In this document: positions 1-9,281 of the stretch, in pieces
Position numbering within the stretch: the first letter of the stretch is position 1
How the letters are laid out: every line of letters starts with the position of its first letter
From: an uncultured Lachnospiraceae bacterium
Lineage (GTDB): Bacteria > Bacillota_A > Clostridia > Lachnospirales > Lachnospiraceae
Direction of reading: 5' to 3'
Assembly (NCBI GenBank): GCA_902796775.1
Contig: CADBQK010000473.1
Location: 1 to 12,456, forward strand
Length of the DNA: 12,456 nucleotides
Made by a program: the position numbers and the translations under genes
Notes under the pieces: generated by a model
What the model was told of the DNA's origin: nothing
Databases searched by the model: none
The model's input: the letters and a program-made list of their open reading frames with translations, nothing else

Positions 1-19
1 AAAATAAACCTGAAGTCGA

Positions 20-49
20 TTGCCGTACATATTACATGTGTGTTATGGT
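20..49 (+). promoter_or_regulatory. Candidate extended -10 promoter for the HTH/receiver gene
   Basis: A TTGCCG at 20-25 is followed after 18 bases by TATGGT at 44-49. The latter is preceded by TGTGT, which fits the TRTGn extended -10 element common in Gram-positive promoters. It would start a transcript about 15 bases before the ATG at 71. The -10 hexamer is imperfect and the region upstream is cut off by the window edge, so this is tentative. Confidence 0.35.
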
Positions 50-56
50 CGGGCTT

Positions 57-63
57 GGAGGTG
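57..63 (+). promoter_or_regulatory. Ribosome binding site deciding the start at 71
   Basis: GGAGGTG at 57-63 lies 7 bases before the ATG at 71. The reading frame is open upstream to a TTG at 20, but no binding site precedes that TTG. The Xre domain begins only just after the ATG, so the start at 71 is preferred. Confidence 0.85.
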
Positions 64-70
64 TACACAT

Positions 71-1021
71 ATGAGACGATCTACACTTGGTTCTTATATC
101 CGTTCCCTTCGAAAACAGCAGCATATGACCCAGGCACAGCTGGCAAAGAAGGTAAACGTAACGGATAAAGCAGTTTCAAAATGGGAAAGGGATATATCCT
201 ACCCGGATATTGCTCTGTTCCCGAAACTGGCAGACATACTTGGTGTTACTGTTGATGATCTTCTAAGTGAATGTTTAGACGAAAACCAGCCTTCCAGATT
301 GCTGCAGATTTTTGAAATGTCCCATGATCTCCGAACTCCGCTGCACATCATCCTGGGGTGTACGGATATGGCCGGGATCTATATCGAGGACAAAGAGCAG
401 CTAACACGTTATCTGGACAACATCCGCATTTCCGGTGAATATCTCTTAAAGAAAATCGAGCATCTCATGGAGCTTACTTTTCAGGATCCGGAAATGATCT
501 GGAAAGACAAGAGGGAAAAGGGAGAAAAAACAGAAGACGCAATTACTGATGTTAATTACAAGCTTGAAGGACTTTCCCAAAAGGCTGTTATTTCCAATAA
601 AGAATCCTTAAATAATTATGATTTTAACGGTAAACGAATCCTTCTCGCGGAAGATATGGCTCTTAACCGCGAGATTACTGCCGGAATCCTGAAACAGACT
701 GGAGCAATAGTGGATTTTGCATCGGACGGAAGAAAATGCCTGGAGATGATCAAATCTTCTCCTTCCGGCTATTACGATCTGATCCTGATGGATATCCTGA
801 TGCCGGATATCAATGGAATTGAAGCAACCCGCATGATCCGACAGCTTTCTGATCCCAAAAAGGCGGCTATCCCGGTCATTGCCATGACGGCCAGTGTTTA
901 TGAAAAGGACCGAAATGAAGCATTTGCCGCCGGTATGAATGCCTTTACGGAAAAACCGATCCAGACAGCCAGATTATTCGAAACCATGAATCACTTTCTG
1001 AATCCGGAAGAAGAGAGCTGA
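71..1021 (+). CDS. Xre-family HTH regulator fused to a kinase H-box segment and a response-regulator receiver domain
   Basis: 316 residues, probably a cytoplasmic transcription regulator controlled by phosphorylation. Residues about 6-62 form an Xre/Cro helix-turn-helix: the MTQAQLAKKVNVT helix pair followed by the recognition stretch KAVSKWERD. Residues about 82-135 match the dimerisation and phosphoacceptor (HisKA) segment of hybrid histidine kinases, with an intact H-box SHDLRTP and the would-be phosphorylated His85. No HATPase domain follows (no N, G1 or G2 box), only a charged linker to about residue 186. Residues 188-310 are a complete receiver: acidic pair Glu194/Asp195, phosphoacceptor Asp241 in LILMDILMP, Thr273 and Lys295. 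No membrane segment or signal peptide is seen. The protein cannot phosphorylate itself from ATP, so a partner kinase is inferred. Domain calls are firm; the signalling role is inference. It stands alone and faces fumC. Confidence 0.9.
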   Translation: MRRSTLGSYIRSLRKQQHMTQAQLAKKVNVTDKAVSKWERDISYPDIALFPKLADILGVTVDDLLSECLDENQPSRLLQIFEMSHDLRTPLHIILGCTDMAGIYIEDKEQLTRYLDNIRISGEYLLKKIEHLMELTFQDPEMIWKDKREKGEKTEDAITDVNYKLEGLSQKAVISNKESLNNYDFNGKRILLAEDMALNREITAGILKQTGAIVDFASDGRKCLEMIKSSPSGYYDLILMDILMPDINGIEATRMIRQLSDPKKAAIPVIAMTASVYEKDRNEAFAAGMNAFTEKPIQTARLFETMNHFLNPEEES

Positions 1022-1045
1022 AAAACACATTTCTGAAGTATTATG

Positions 1046-1083
1046 AAAACGAGCTGCCTTGAAAAAAGGTCAGCTCGTTTTGT
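1046..1083 (+). terminator. Rho-independent terminator, probably bidirectional
   Basis: AAAACGAGCTG at 1046-1056 pairs perfectly with CAGCTCGTTTT at 1071-1081, and an inner CCTT/AAGG extends the stem apart from one bulged T. The 3' arm ends in a T-rich tail on the + strand, 25 bases after the regulator's stop codon. Because the 5' arm begins with AAAA, the same hairpin also presents TTTT on the - strand and may end fumC transcripts. Confidence 0.8.
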
Positions 1084-1165
1084 TATAATATGCCTGCCAA
1101 AAGCAGCACTTTTTAATTCATACGGTTTTTGCGGACACCGTACTATGCAGAAAGCTATAGTCTGT

Positions 1166-2593
<1,428 letters not shown>

Positions 2594-2640
2594 TTATTCT
2601 TGCTCCCCTTTTCTTCATGATAAGTACCTGTTTTGCTGAT

Positions 2641-2669
2641 ATGATAAGATAAAAGTGTCCCAAGGTCAA
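2641..2669 (-). promoter_or_regulatory. Putative sigma-A promoter of fumC
   Basis: Read on the - strand, TTGACC (2669-2664) is followed after exactly 17 bases by TATCAT (2646-2641). A transcript would start near 2634 and give a leader of about 40 bases to the fumC ATG. No operator could be recognised. Confidence 0.55.
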
Positions 2670-2791
2670 AAAGCCGTTTATTGTTTGCATCATTATATAT
2701 AACAAGCTTTCTCTCGTCAAGATGATAGCAGCCATCCCCATATACGATCTCCCTATACGAAAGGGCTCGCCGGAGAATACTTTCCTCAGCA

Positions 2792-2820
2792 TTGTCACTT
2801 CATCAAAACCGGAGTATACT
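2792..2820 (+). promoter_or_regulatory. Putative sigma-A promoter of sbcDC
   Basis: TTGTCA at 2792-2797 and TATACT at 2815-2820 are separated by exactly 17 bases, about 40 bases upstream of the sbcD ATG. I looked for a Gram-positive LexA box (GAAC...GTTC type) around it and saw none, so SOS control is not indicated. The 122 bases between this and the fumC promoter hold nothing I can identify. Confidence 0.6.
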
Positions 2821-2859
2821 GAAAAAAACACTGTAAAAATTATTACGAGGTGATCTATC

Positions 2860-4020
2860 ATGAAGTTCTTGCATCTGGGGGATCTGCATCTGGGCAAATC
2901 GCTGCTGGATTATGATCTGATCGAAGACCAGAAATATATCCTCAACCAGATACTGACCATCGCACAGAAAGAGGGTATTGATACGATGCTGATCGCGGGA
3001 GATGTCTATGACCGGGCAATTCCCAGTGAAGCAGCTATAAATCTGCTGGATGATTTTCTGAACCGGCTGGCTGTACTGGGCATCCAAACCTTTCTGATCA
3101 GCGGGAATCACGATTCGGATGACCGGCTGCATTTTGGAAGCCGTCTCTTTGAAAAAAGCGGGATCTATATCTGTGCAAAGTTTACCGGCCAGCTGTCCCG
3201 GTATACTCTTACAGATATGTTTGGTGAAGTGGATATATGGCTGCTCCCTTTTGTTAAAGCTTCTCATGTCCGGTATTTCTTCCCCGATGAGGAGATTTCC
3301 TCCTACGAGGATGCAGTACGTGTGATCCTTCAAGCTGCCGGAATAGATAAAACCCGCCGCAATATCCTTGTGGCACATCAGTTTGTCGCCGGAAAAAATG
3401 CAGAAGATCCTCTGCTCGGCGGATCGGAGAGTGCCGGAACCCAGAGTGTGGGACTTGTAGAAAAGATCGGGTATGACTGCTTTGATGATTTTGACTATGC
3501 AGCACTCGGCCATATCCATTCCCCTCAGCAGATCGGCAGAGAGCAAGTGCGTTACGCCGGTTCTCCGTTGAAATACTCTCTCAGCGAAGCTCTTTCGGAC
3601 AAATCTGTCCCGATCATCACCCTGGGGAAAAAGGGAGATGTCCGTATCAGTCTGCATCCTCTGAAGCCCCGCCGTGATCTGCGCCACCTGAAAGGGGAAA
3701 TGAAGCTCCTTCTTGCCAAAGAGCATGTACAGGATCCGGACGATTACATCTATGCGACTCTGACAGACGAAGATGTGATTCCCGGAGCTATGGGTATTTT
3801 TCAGCAGATCTACCCAAATACCCTTAAAATCGACTACGACAATTCCCATACAAAAGAAACAGAGCAGATTGATCTCACTGCAATAGAAAAATCAAGAAAC
3901 TTTGATGAACTGATCTCTGATTTTTACCGGCAGATGTACGGCTGTGAAATCAGCCCGGAAGAATTAGCTGTCATGCAGCAGGCGGCACAGGAAGCAGGTG
4001 TGATTCATGAAACCGATTAA
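2860..4020 (+). CDS. sbcD: SbcCD nuclease subunit D (Mre11-like phosphoesterase)
   Basis: Nuclease subunit of the SbcCD complex, the bacterial counterpart of Mre11-Rad50. The complex degrades double-stranded DNA ends in a Mn/ATP-dependent way and cleaves DNA hairpins formed at palindromes and stalled forks. The 386-residue protein carries the metallophosphoesterase motifs in order: GDLHLG (Asp8, His10), GDVYDR (Asp48), SGNHDS (Asn83, His84), AHQFV with His173, and LGHIH with His218/His220. All metal ligands expected for the family are present. The rest forms the C-terminal capping region that contacts SbcC. The start has GAGGTGAT at 2847-2854, 5 bases upstream. The 3' end overlaps sbcC by 14 bases, typical of coupled translation of a complex. 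Confidence 0.96.
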   Translation: MKFLHLGDLHLGKSLLDYDLIEDQKYILNQILTIAQKEGIDTMLIAGDVYDRAIPSEAAINLLDDFLNRLAVLGIQTFLISGNHDSDDRLHFGSRLFEKSGIYICAKFTGQLSRYTLTDMFGEVDIWLLPFVKASHVRYFFPDEEISSYEDAVRVILQAAGIDKTRRNILVAHQFVAGKNAEDPLLGGSESAGTQSVGLVEKIGYDCFDDFDYAALGHIHSPQQIGREQVRYAGSPLKYSLSEALSDKSVPIITLGKKGDVRISLHPLKPRRDLRHLKGEMKLLLAKEHVQDPDDYIYATLTDEDVIPGAMGIFQQIYPNTLKIDYDNSHTKETEQIDLTAIEKSRNFDELISDFYRQMYGCEISPEELAVMQQAAQEAGVIHETD

Positions 4021-7000
4021 ACTGATTATAAGTGCCTTCGGCCCTTATGCGCAAACCATGCCGGAAATCTGTTTTGACCAATTTGATGAAAAGGGACTTT
4101 TTTTGATCTGCGGCGATACCGGAGCGGGAAAGACCACGATTTTTGATGCCATCTGCTTTGCTCTTTACGGTTCCACCAGCGGAAGCTACCGGGATACCCG
4201 CAGTCTGCGCAGCGAATATGCCGAAGAAACAGCAGAAAGCTTTGTCGATTTTTACTTTGACCATCAGGGAAAATCCTATCATGTATGGCGGCAGCCATCT
4301 TACGAAAGAAAAAAACGCCGCGGGACGGGTTTTATTACCGAAAAGGAAAATGCCATCCTTTACGAGGAGGGAAAAACCCCCATTGAAGGACTTGTTCCTG
4401 TCCATAAAGCAGTAGAAGCGCTCCTGCATATCACTGAGAAACAGTTTAAGCAGATCGCCATGATCGCCCAGGGAGAGTTCTGGGCTCTTCTGAATGCAAA
4501 AACAGAACAGAGGACGGAAATCCTGCGCACCATCTTTATGACAAACAGCTATAAAGATATTGAATTCCGGCTGAAAGAACGAATGAACAAAAGCCGTCTT
4601 GCGAAAGATAAAACCGAGAGCAGCATCATTCAGTATTTCTGTGATGCGGCCGCGCCTGCAGAGCCTTCGGATGAGGAGCAGATACAGCTTCTTGCACAGG
4701 ATCTCTCCACTCTCCAGGAACAGGTCCGAAGCGCAGACAGTGCCTGGAATGTCGAAGAAATGCTGAAAATTCTTACTGCTATCGAAGAATATGACCAGAT
4801 AAAGCAAGTCAGGATCCGGGAATCCCTTGCATCAGCAGAAGAAGAGCATAGCAAAAAAACTACTGCTCTTGCAGATGCACAGCATAATAATGAATCCCTG
4901 CGAAAACTCCAGTCGCTCCGGGAAAAAAAGAGAGAATTGGATGAGAAGAAACCGGAAATAGATGCTCTTGCCGCACTCCTTGAAAAACAAAAACGTGCTT
5001 CCCGTATGGTTTATCCTGCATTCAAGGCCTGGAAAAAAAAGGAAGAAGAGCGCACACGAACAGAAAAAAGAACTGCAGACCAGGAGATTGCTCTTAAAGA
5101 AGCAGAAAAAGCAGCGGAAAAAGCAGAAAAAGCTTTTACCGAAGCTGAAAAAAAACGGGAATCCGCCCTGGCTCTGCAGCTGGCAGCTGACAGGATCCGG
5201 GAGGAGCTTCCGAAATATCAGGAGCGCGAAGATCTGGCTTCCCAGCTTAGTGCACTGCTGGAGACGAAAAAGCAGATCTCGGAAAAAGAGGAGAGCCTGG
5301 AAAAAGCGCTGAAGGATCTGCAAGAACATGTCAGCACTTTAAAGGCAGCCATCTCCGACTTAAAGAAAAAACCTGAAGAACTCTCTCTGGCAAAAACACA
5401 GGCAGAGCGTCTTGCAGATCTAAACGGCAAAATCGCCAACCTGACAGAAGATCGAGTCCGTGATCGAATCAAAAAGAAAAAAGCTCTGCAAAAGAAACAG
5501 GAAGCTTTTGAAAAAGCCAGGAAAATCTATGACGCTGCTTCTGTCAGCAGAGCTTCGGCAGAAAAAATACTGGAGAACTGCCGTGCCGGTATCCTGGCTG
5601 CAGGCCTCACAGAAGGACAGAAATGCCCTGTCTGCGGATCTGTGCACCATCCCCAGCCTGCACAGCTGCCTCCCGTTTCCGTTACCGAAGAAGAAGTAAA
5701 AAAGCTGCAAGCTGAAGAAACCAGAACACGGGAGGAGAAAACAAAAGCGCTCACTTCTGCAGAAAAAGAGCAGGCCGCACTTAAGGAGAGTGAAGACCAT
5801 CTGAGGGCAGATATTCTCGATTGTCTGGCAAATGCTGCTGTCGAAACAGCACCGCAGAACCCTGAAGATCTGGATCAGCTCATCCAAAAGCTTTTTGCTG
5901 CAGCAGAAGATATCAAAAAGAAAACTGCCGATCACACTCGTCTCGTTTCTTTACTGGAAGAAGATTGCCGAAAACTGGAAAAAGCAGAGAAAAATCTGGA
6001 AAAGGCGCAGGGTCAGGAAGCAGAAAAACTTGATTCAGACAGGGAGACCCTTGCCGGGCAGCGGCAGGATTGTCTGACCAATATCGCTGCAAAAGAAGCT
6101 GCTCTGACATCACTTTCCCTTACTTATCCGGACCGCCTGACAGCACAAAAAGAAATGGATCAGGCTGCTGCTCAGGCTCAGCGCCTGCAGGATGCCATCA
6201 AAAAAGCAGATCAGGATAAACAGACAGCCAGGGAAAACGCAGCCGGTATCTCCTCCGCCCTGACCACCCTGAAAGAAACTCTGCTGGCACAGCAAAAGGA
6301 AGAGTCTGCCCTGAAAACCGCTCTGGACGCTTCTCTCCTTGAGCAGCAGTTTGCATCTGCAGAAGAAATGCTGGAATACGTTATTTCAGAAGAGGAAATC
6401 TCCCGCTCTGATGAGCGGATACAGCAGCATCAGCAGGAAACAGCTACCAACCGCACACAGCTGGCACAAGCCGAGACTGACACAGCGGGCAAAGCCTTTG
6501 TATCAGAAGAAGAACTTGCAGCCGCCTGCAAAGCCCAGGGAGAGAAGGTTAATACTATCCGGCAGTCTCTGAGCGATCTGGACCACCGGATACGGACAAA
6601 CCGGGATAAAAAAGAAAAAATCTCTCAGCTGCAGCCCAACCTGCTGAGCGCCGTCAGGGAGTACAGCATCTGCACCCGTTTGTATAATCTGGTAAAGGGG
6701 CAGACCGGAAAAGGCCGGGTTACACTGGAGCAGTACATCCAGGCTGCCGGTTTTGATGGGATCATCCGTGCTGCTAACCGGCGTTTGAAGCCTATGACCG
6801 ACGGGCAGTATGAATTATTCCGGCTGGAAGACTCACCGGACAGGCGGAGCAGCACCTTCCTGGATCTGGAAGTCCTGGATAATTACACCGGCCACCGCCG
6901 CCCGGTCGGCAATCTCTCCGGCGGGGAAAGCTTTAAAGCTTCCCTGGCGCTGGCGCTTGGGCTGTCCGACACGGTTTCCTCTAATCTGGGAGGCGTACAG

Positions 7001-7210
7001 ATGGATGCTCTCTTTGTCGATGAAGGTTTCGGGACTTTGGACCGCAAATCGATGGAAAGTGCCATGGATATTCTGGTTAGTCTTTCCGGGACTAATAAGC
7101 TGGTCGGAATCATCAGTCACCGCGAGGAACTAATGGAAAACATTCCCCAGCAGATCCGGGTTACAAAAACCAAAGGCGGCAGTCACATTTCCATAGATAC
7201 AGGAGTCTGA
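4007..7210 (+). CDS. sbcC: SbcCD nuclease subunit C (Rad50/SMC-like ATPase)
   Basis: ATPase subunit that clamps DNA and controls the SbcD nuclease. At 1067 residues it is normal for the family. The N-terminal half-ATPase holds Walker A GDTGAGKTT with Lys42 and, near residues 155-160, the Q-loop region IAQGEFW. A long Lys/Glu/Ala-rich coiled coil runs from about residue 180 to 880, interrupted at the middle by the zinc hook CPVC (Cys540 and Cys543), through which two SbcC arms join around a zinc ion. The C-terminal half has the ABC signature LSGGES (970-975) and Walker B LFVDEGFGTLD (1002-1012), with catalytic Glu1006. ISHREEL supplies the H-loop His. All catalytic elements are intact. Its ATG lies inside the end of sbcD, with AGGTGTG just upstream. 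Transcription ends at the hairpin immediately after the stop. Confidence 0.97.
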   Translation: MKPIKLIISAFGPYAQTMPEICFDQFDEKGLFLICGDTGAGKTTIFDAICFALYGSTSGSYRDTRSLRSEYAEETAESFVDFYFDHQGKSYHVWRQPSYERKKRRGTGFITEKENAILYEEGKTPIEGLVPVHKAVEALLHITEKQFKQIAMIAQGEFWALLNAKTEQRTEILRTIFMTNSYKDIEFRLKERMNKSRLAKDKTESSIIQYFCDAAAPAEPSDEEQIQLLAQDLSTLQEQVRSADSAWNVEEMLKILTAIEEYDQIKQVRIRESLASAEEEHSKKTTALADAQHNNESLRKLQSLREKKRELDEKKPEIDALAALLEKQKRASRMVYPAFKAWKKKEEERTRTEKRTADQEIALKEAEKAAEKAEKAFTEAEKKRESALALQLAADRIREELPKYQEREDLASQLSALLETKKQISEKEESLEKALKDLQEHVSTLKAAISDLKKKPEELSLAKTQAERLADLNGKIANLTEDRVRDRIKKKKALQKKQEAFEKARKIYDAASVSRASAEKILENCRAGILAAGLTEGQKCPVCGSVHHPQPAQLPPVSVTEEEVKKLQAEETRTREEKTKALTSAEKEQAALKESEDHLRADILDCLANAAVETAPQNPEDLDQLIQKLFAAAEDIKKKTADHTRLVSLLEEDCRKLEKAEKNLEKAQGQEAEKLDSDRETLAGQRQDCLTNIAAKEAALTSLSLTYPDRLTAQKEMDQAAAQAQRLQDAIKKADQDKQTARENAAGISSALTTLKETLLAQQKEESALKTALDASLLEQQFASAEEMLEYVISEEEISRSDERIQQHQQETATNRTQLAQAETDTAGKAFVSEEELAAACKAQGEKVNTIRQSLSDLDHRIRTNRDKKEKISQLQPNLLSAVREYSICTRLYNLVKGQTGKGRVTLEQYIQAAGFDGIIRAANRRLKPMTDGQYELFRLEDSPDRRSSTFLDLEVLDNYTGHRRPVGNLSGGESFKASLALALGLSDTVSSNLGGVQMDALFVDEGFGTLDRKSMESAMDILVSLSGTNKLVGIISHREELMENIPQQIRVTKTKGGSHISIDTGV

Positions 7211-7263
7211 AAAACAGCCCTGCAGGCGAGAGCTCCCTATCGAGCTGCCTGCAGGGCTGTTTT
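7211..7263. terminator. Long bidirectional terminator between sbcC and the CinA-like gene
   Basis: AAAACAGCCCTGCAGGC at 7211-7227 pairs without mismatch with the 17 bases at 7247-7263, which end in TTTT. The loop contains a second nested stem, AGCTC at 7231-7235 with GAGCT at 7242-7246. The hairpin begins directly after the sbcC stop codon. Because one arm starts with AAAA and the other ends with TTTT, it should work in both directions for the convergent genes. Confidence 0.9.
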
Positions 7264-7314
7264 CTAAAGTATTTGTTCCATGAAGGATGCGCAGCATCCC
7301 GAAGGCCAGGAGTA

Positions 7315-7839
7315 CTAGACAGTAACAAGTATATCCAAAAGACGGTCACAGACTTCCTTTGCCGCCGCAAGTTTATACTGATAACGGGAGGGCTGAGAGG
7401 GAATCTCCACCTCAAAAACATCCAATCGTTCTGCCAGCCGCCCTCCCAGGCAGATCGCAAAATAGACCTCTCCTGGTATGGAATCCTCTTCATTAGCAGG
7501 ATCCACATTTCCCATCGTTCCGGTCAGGCCGATCCCGATATCTGCCTGATAAACGCTGCGGCAGGATTCGGCCATGGCAGCAGCTGTTTCCTTAGAGTAA
7601 ACCGAATAGGTTTCGATTACTTCCCTCGAAACACCCTGCCGGATCTTTGCTTCATTGGAATAGGTAATAAAGGCTCCTTTTAAAACAGCGGAGGACCCTT
7701 CCGTATCCGTGATCAGGGAGGCAATCTGGCCTGCTGTAGCACTTTCCATGGTTGAAATCGTCAGGCCGCGCCGGATTAAAAGGAGTGTCAGCTGTCTGTA
7801 CTCCTCCCGAATCTCTTTTTCAACATATGCATTCTCCAT
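7315..7839 (-). CDS. Stand-alone CinA C-terminal-domain protein (nicotinamide-nucleotide amidase family)
   Basis: 174 residues covering only the C-terminal domain of CinA. Characterised members (PncC) deamidate nicotinamide mononucleotide to nicotinate mononucleotide in pyridine nucleotide recycling. Supporting motifs are MESATAGQIASLITDTEGSS (31-50), the GAFITYSNEAKI strand, and GLTGTMGN (104-111) where the family usually has a GxTGxAGP-like loop. The N-terminal CinA domain (molybdopterin-binding-like) is absent, as in many Clostridial copies. The usual ESCTGG reads ESATAG here: Ser33 is kept but the Cys position is Ala34. The start has AAAGGAG on the - strand with good spacing. A hairpin lies between it and upstream serS, so it may depend on read-through or on a weak promoter near 7937-7942. 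Family assignment is secure; amidase activity is inferred. pncC would be the symbol if that activity holds. Confidence 0.86.
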   Translation of the reverse strand: MENAYVEKEIREEYRQLTLLLIRRGLTISTMESATAGQIASLITDTEGSSAVLKGAFITYSNEAKIRQGVSREVIETYSVYSKETAAAMAESCRSVYQADIGIGLTGTMGNVDPANEEDSIPGEVYFAICLGGRLAERLDVFEVEIPSQPSRYQYKLAAAKEVCDRLLDILVTV

Positions 7840-7877
7840 GGATTTCTGCTCCTTTCCGCTTGTGAACTTTTCTTTCT

Positions 7878-7933
7878 CAACAAAAACCAGCCCGATCAGG
7901 CACTAAGTGCATTTCCCGGACTGGTTTTTGTTG
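7878..7933 (-). terminator. Hairpin downstream of serS and in the leader of the CinA-like gene
   Basis: CAACAAAAACCAG at 7878-7890 pairs perfectly with CTGGTTTTTGTTG at 7921-7933, and CCG/CGG extends the stem past one mismatch. Read on the - strand, the descending arm carries a run of five T, as expected of an intrinsic terminator for serS. It sits 39 bases upstream of the CinA-like start codon, so it could also act on that gene. Confidence 0.7.
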
Positions 7934-7945
7934 ATCAGTATATAT

Positions 7946-7983
7946 TATCAGCGAAGTATCCCGAATAACGCGGGCTGCTGATA
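7946..7983 (-). other. Second, weaker hairpin just after the serS stop
   Basis: TATCAGC at 7946-7952 pairs with GCTGATA at 7977-7983, with an inner CCCG/CGGG pair. It begins 10 bases after the serS stop codon and has no T-run, so it is more likely a 3'-end stabilising structure than a terminator. It overlaps a TATACT (- strand, 7942-7937) that could be a -10 box for the CinA-like gene, with a poor -35 (TTCGGG) 17 bases further upstream. Confidence 0.4.
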
Positions 7984-7992
7984 TTTAACTTT

Positions 7993-9276
7993 TTATTTTG
8001 TGATAACTTCCAGGCCGCCGAGGTACTTACGCAGGACTTCCGGTACCACGACCGAGCCGTCTTTCAGCTGATTCTGCTCAACAATGGCCGGAAGAACACG
8101 GGAAGTGGCCAGACCGGAGCCATTGAGCGTGTGAAGGAACTCGATGGACTTATCCTTGCGGCGGACACGCATATTGCCGCGCCTTGCCTGATAATCTCTG
8201 GCATTGGATACAGACGAAACCTCTTTGTATCCGGCCATGGAAGGAATTGCGATCTCGATATCATATGTCCTGGCCATGGAAGCGGAGCAGTCCCCTGCTG
8301 CCAGCTTGACTGTACGGAAGTGCAGTCCCAGTCCCTTCACCAAAGCTTCTGCCTTACCGACCAGCTCTTCAAAAGCTTCATCGGACTGTTCCGGCAATGT
8401 ATACTGGAACATTTCCACTTTGTTGAACTGATGGCCGCGGATCATGCCTCTTTCATCCGCACGATAGGAACCTGCTTCTCTCCTGAAGCACGGTGTATAG
8501 GAGAAAAACTTCTTAGGCAGGTCATCCTCTGTGAGGATCTCATCCCGGAAATAGGAAGCTAACGCAGACTCTGCTGTCGGCAGCATATAATGGATCCGGT
8601 CATCTGTCGGATTTTCGATCTTGTAGACTTCATCTGCAAACTTGGGGAACTGACCGGCCGTTACACCGCACTGATACTCCAGCATGAGCGGCGGCATGAT
8701 CATCTCGTAGCCATCAGCAAGATGCGTCTCGATAAAGTAATTCAGCAATGCCCATTCAAGCCTGGCACCGATTCCCTTATAGATCCAGTTGCCGTTGCCG
8801 GCCATTTTGACACCGCGTTCATAATCGATCAAACCAAGGTCTGTGCACAGCTCAACATGATTCTTCGGTTCAAAATCGAACTGAGCCTTCTCCCCGATGT
8901 AGCGCAGCGGCTCATTGTTTTCCTTGCCGCCCGGCACCAGATCATCATCCGGCATATTCGGCAGGCTGAGCAGATTATTATTATAATCAGCTGCCAGTTC
9001 GCGGATCTGTCCGTCATAGACTGCAATCTGCTCTTTGATCTGCGCCATTTCTTTTAAAACCGGTGCAGTGTCCTCTCCAGCCTTCTTCATCGCAGGAATC
9101 TGCTTGCTGACTTTATTCTGCTGTGCTTTCAGCACTTCGACCTGGCTCAGAAGCTCTCTTCTTTTTTTATCCTGCTCCAGAATCAGGTCGATGAGCTGGT
9201 CACAGTCTACCTCTTTTGCCTTCATGCCTGCTTTGATCCTGTCCGGATTTTCTCTGATCAGTTTGATATCAATCAT
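7993..9276 (-). CDS. serS: Seryl-tRNA synthetase
   Basis: Class II aminoacyl-tRNA synthetase that charges tRNA-Ser with serine; cytoplasmic homodimer. 427 residues, the usual length. Residues about 28-100 form the Lys/Glu-rich two-helix coiled-coil arm that grips the long variable arm of tRNA-Ser. The serine-binding TAE triplet is at 234-236, motif 2 is at 264-290 (CFRREAGS ... RGMIRGHQFNKVEMF), and motif 3 NGSGLATSR includes Gly386 and the ATP-binding Arg. YKEVSSVSNARDYQARR is the conserved active-site strand. The open frame extends 22 codons upstream of the chosen ATG, but GAGGTGA at 9282-9288 and the family N-terminus MIDIKLIRENP fix the start at 9276. The leader is only about 50 bases, too short for a T-box. 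The gene has its own promoter and lies downstream of the DUF3881-like gene. Confidence 0.98.
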   Translation of the reverse strand: MIDIKLIRENPDRIKAGMKAKEVDCDQLIDLILEQDKKRRELLSQVEVLKAQQNKVSKQIPAMKKAGEDTAPVLKEMAQIKEQIAVYDGQIRELAADYNNNLLSLPNMPDDDLVPGGKENNEPLRYIGEKAQFDFEPKNHVELCTDLGLIDYERGVKMAGNGNWIYKGIGARLEWALLNYFIETHLADGYEMIMPPLMLEYQCGVTAGQFPKFADEVYKIENPTDDRIHYMLPTAESALASYFRDEILTEDDLPKKFFSYTPCFRREAGSYRADERGMIRGHQFNKVEMFQYTLPEQSDEAFEELVGKAEALVKGLGLHFRTVKLAAGDCSASMARTYDIEIAIPSMAGYKEVSSVSNARDYQARRGNMRVRRKDKSIEFLHTLNGSGLATSRVLPAIVEQNQLKDGSVVVPEVLRKYLGGLEVITK

Positions 9277-9281
9277 TATTT

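Noticed and set aside
1121..1142. TACGGT/ACCGTA inverted repeat downstream of fumC as a terminator
   Set aside because: A 6-base stem with no T-run on the - strand; the hairpin at 1046-1083 is a much better candidate.
2803..3849. Open frame of 348 codons on the - strand inside sbcD
   Set aside because: Antisense shadow of sbcD, whose + strand frame has all the phosphoesterase motifs; the antisense product has no recognisable domain.
3971..4807. Open frame of 278 codons on the - strand across the sbcD/sbcC junction
   Set aside because: Shadow of the Walker A half of sbcC; no binding site and no family resemblance.
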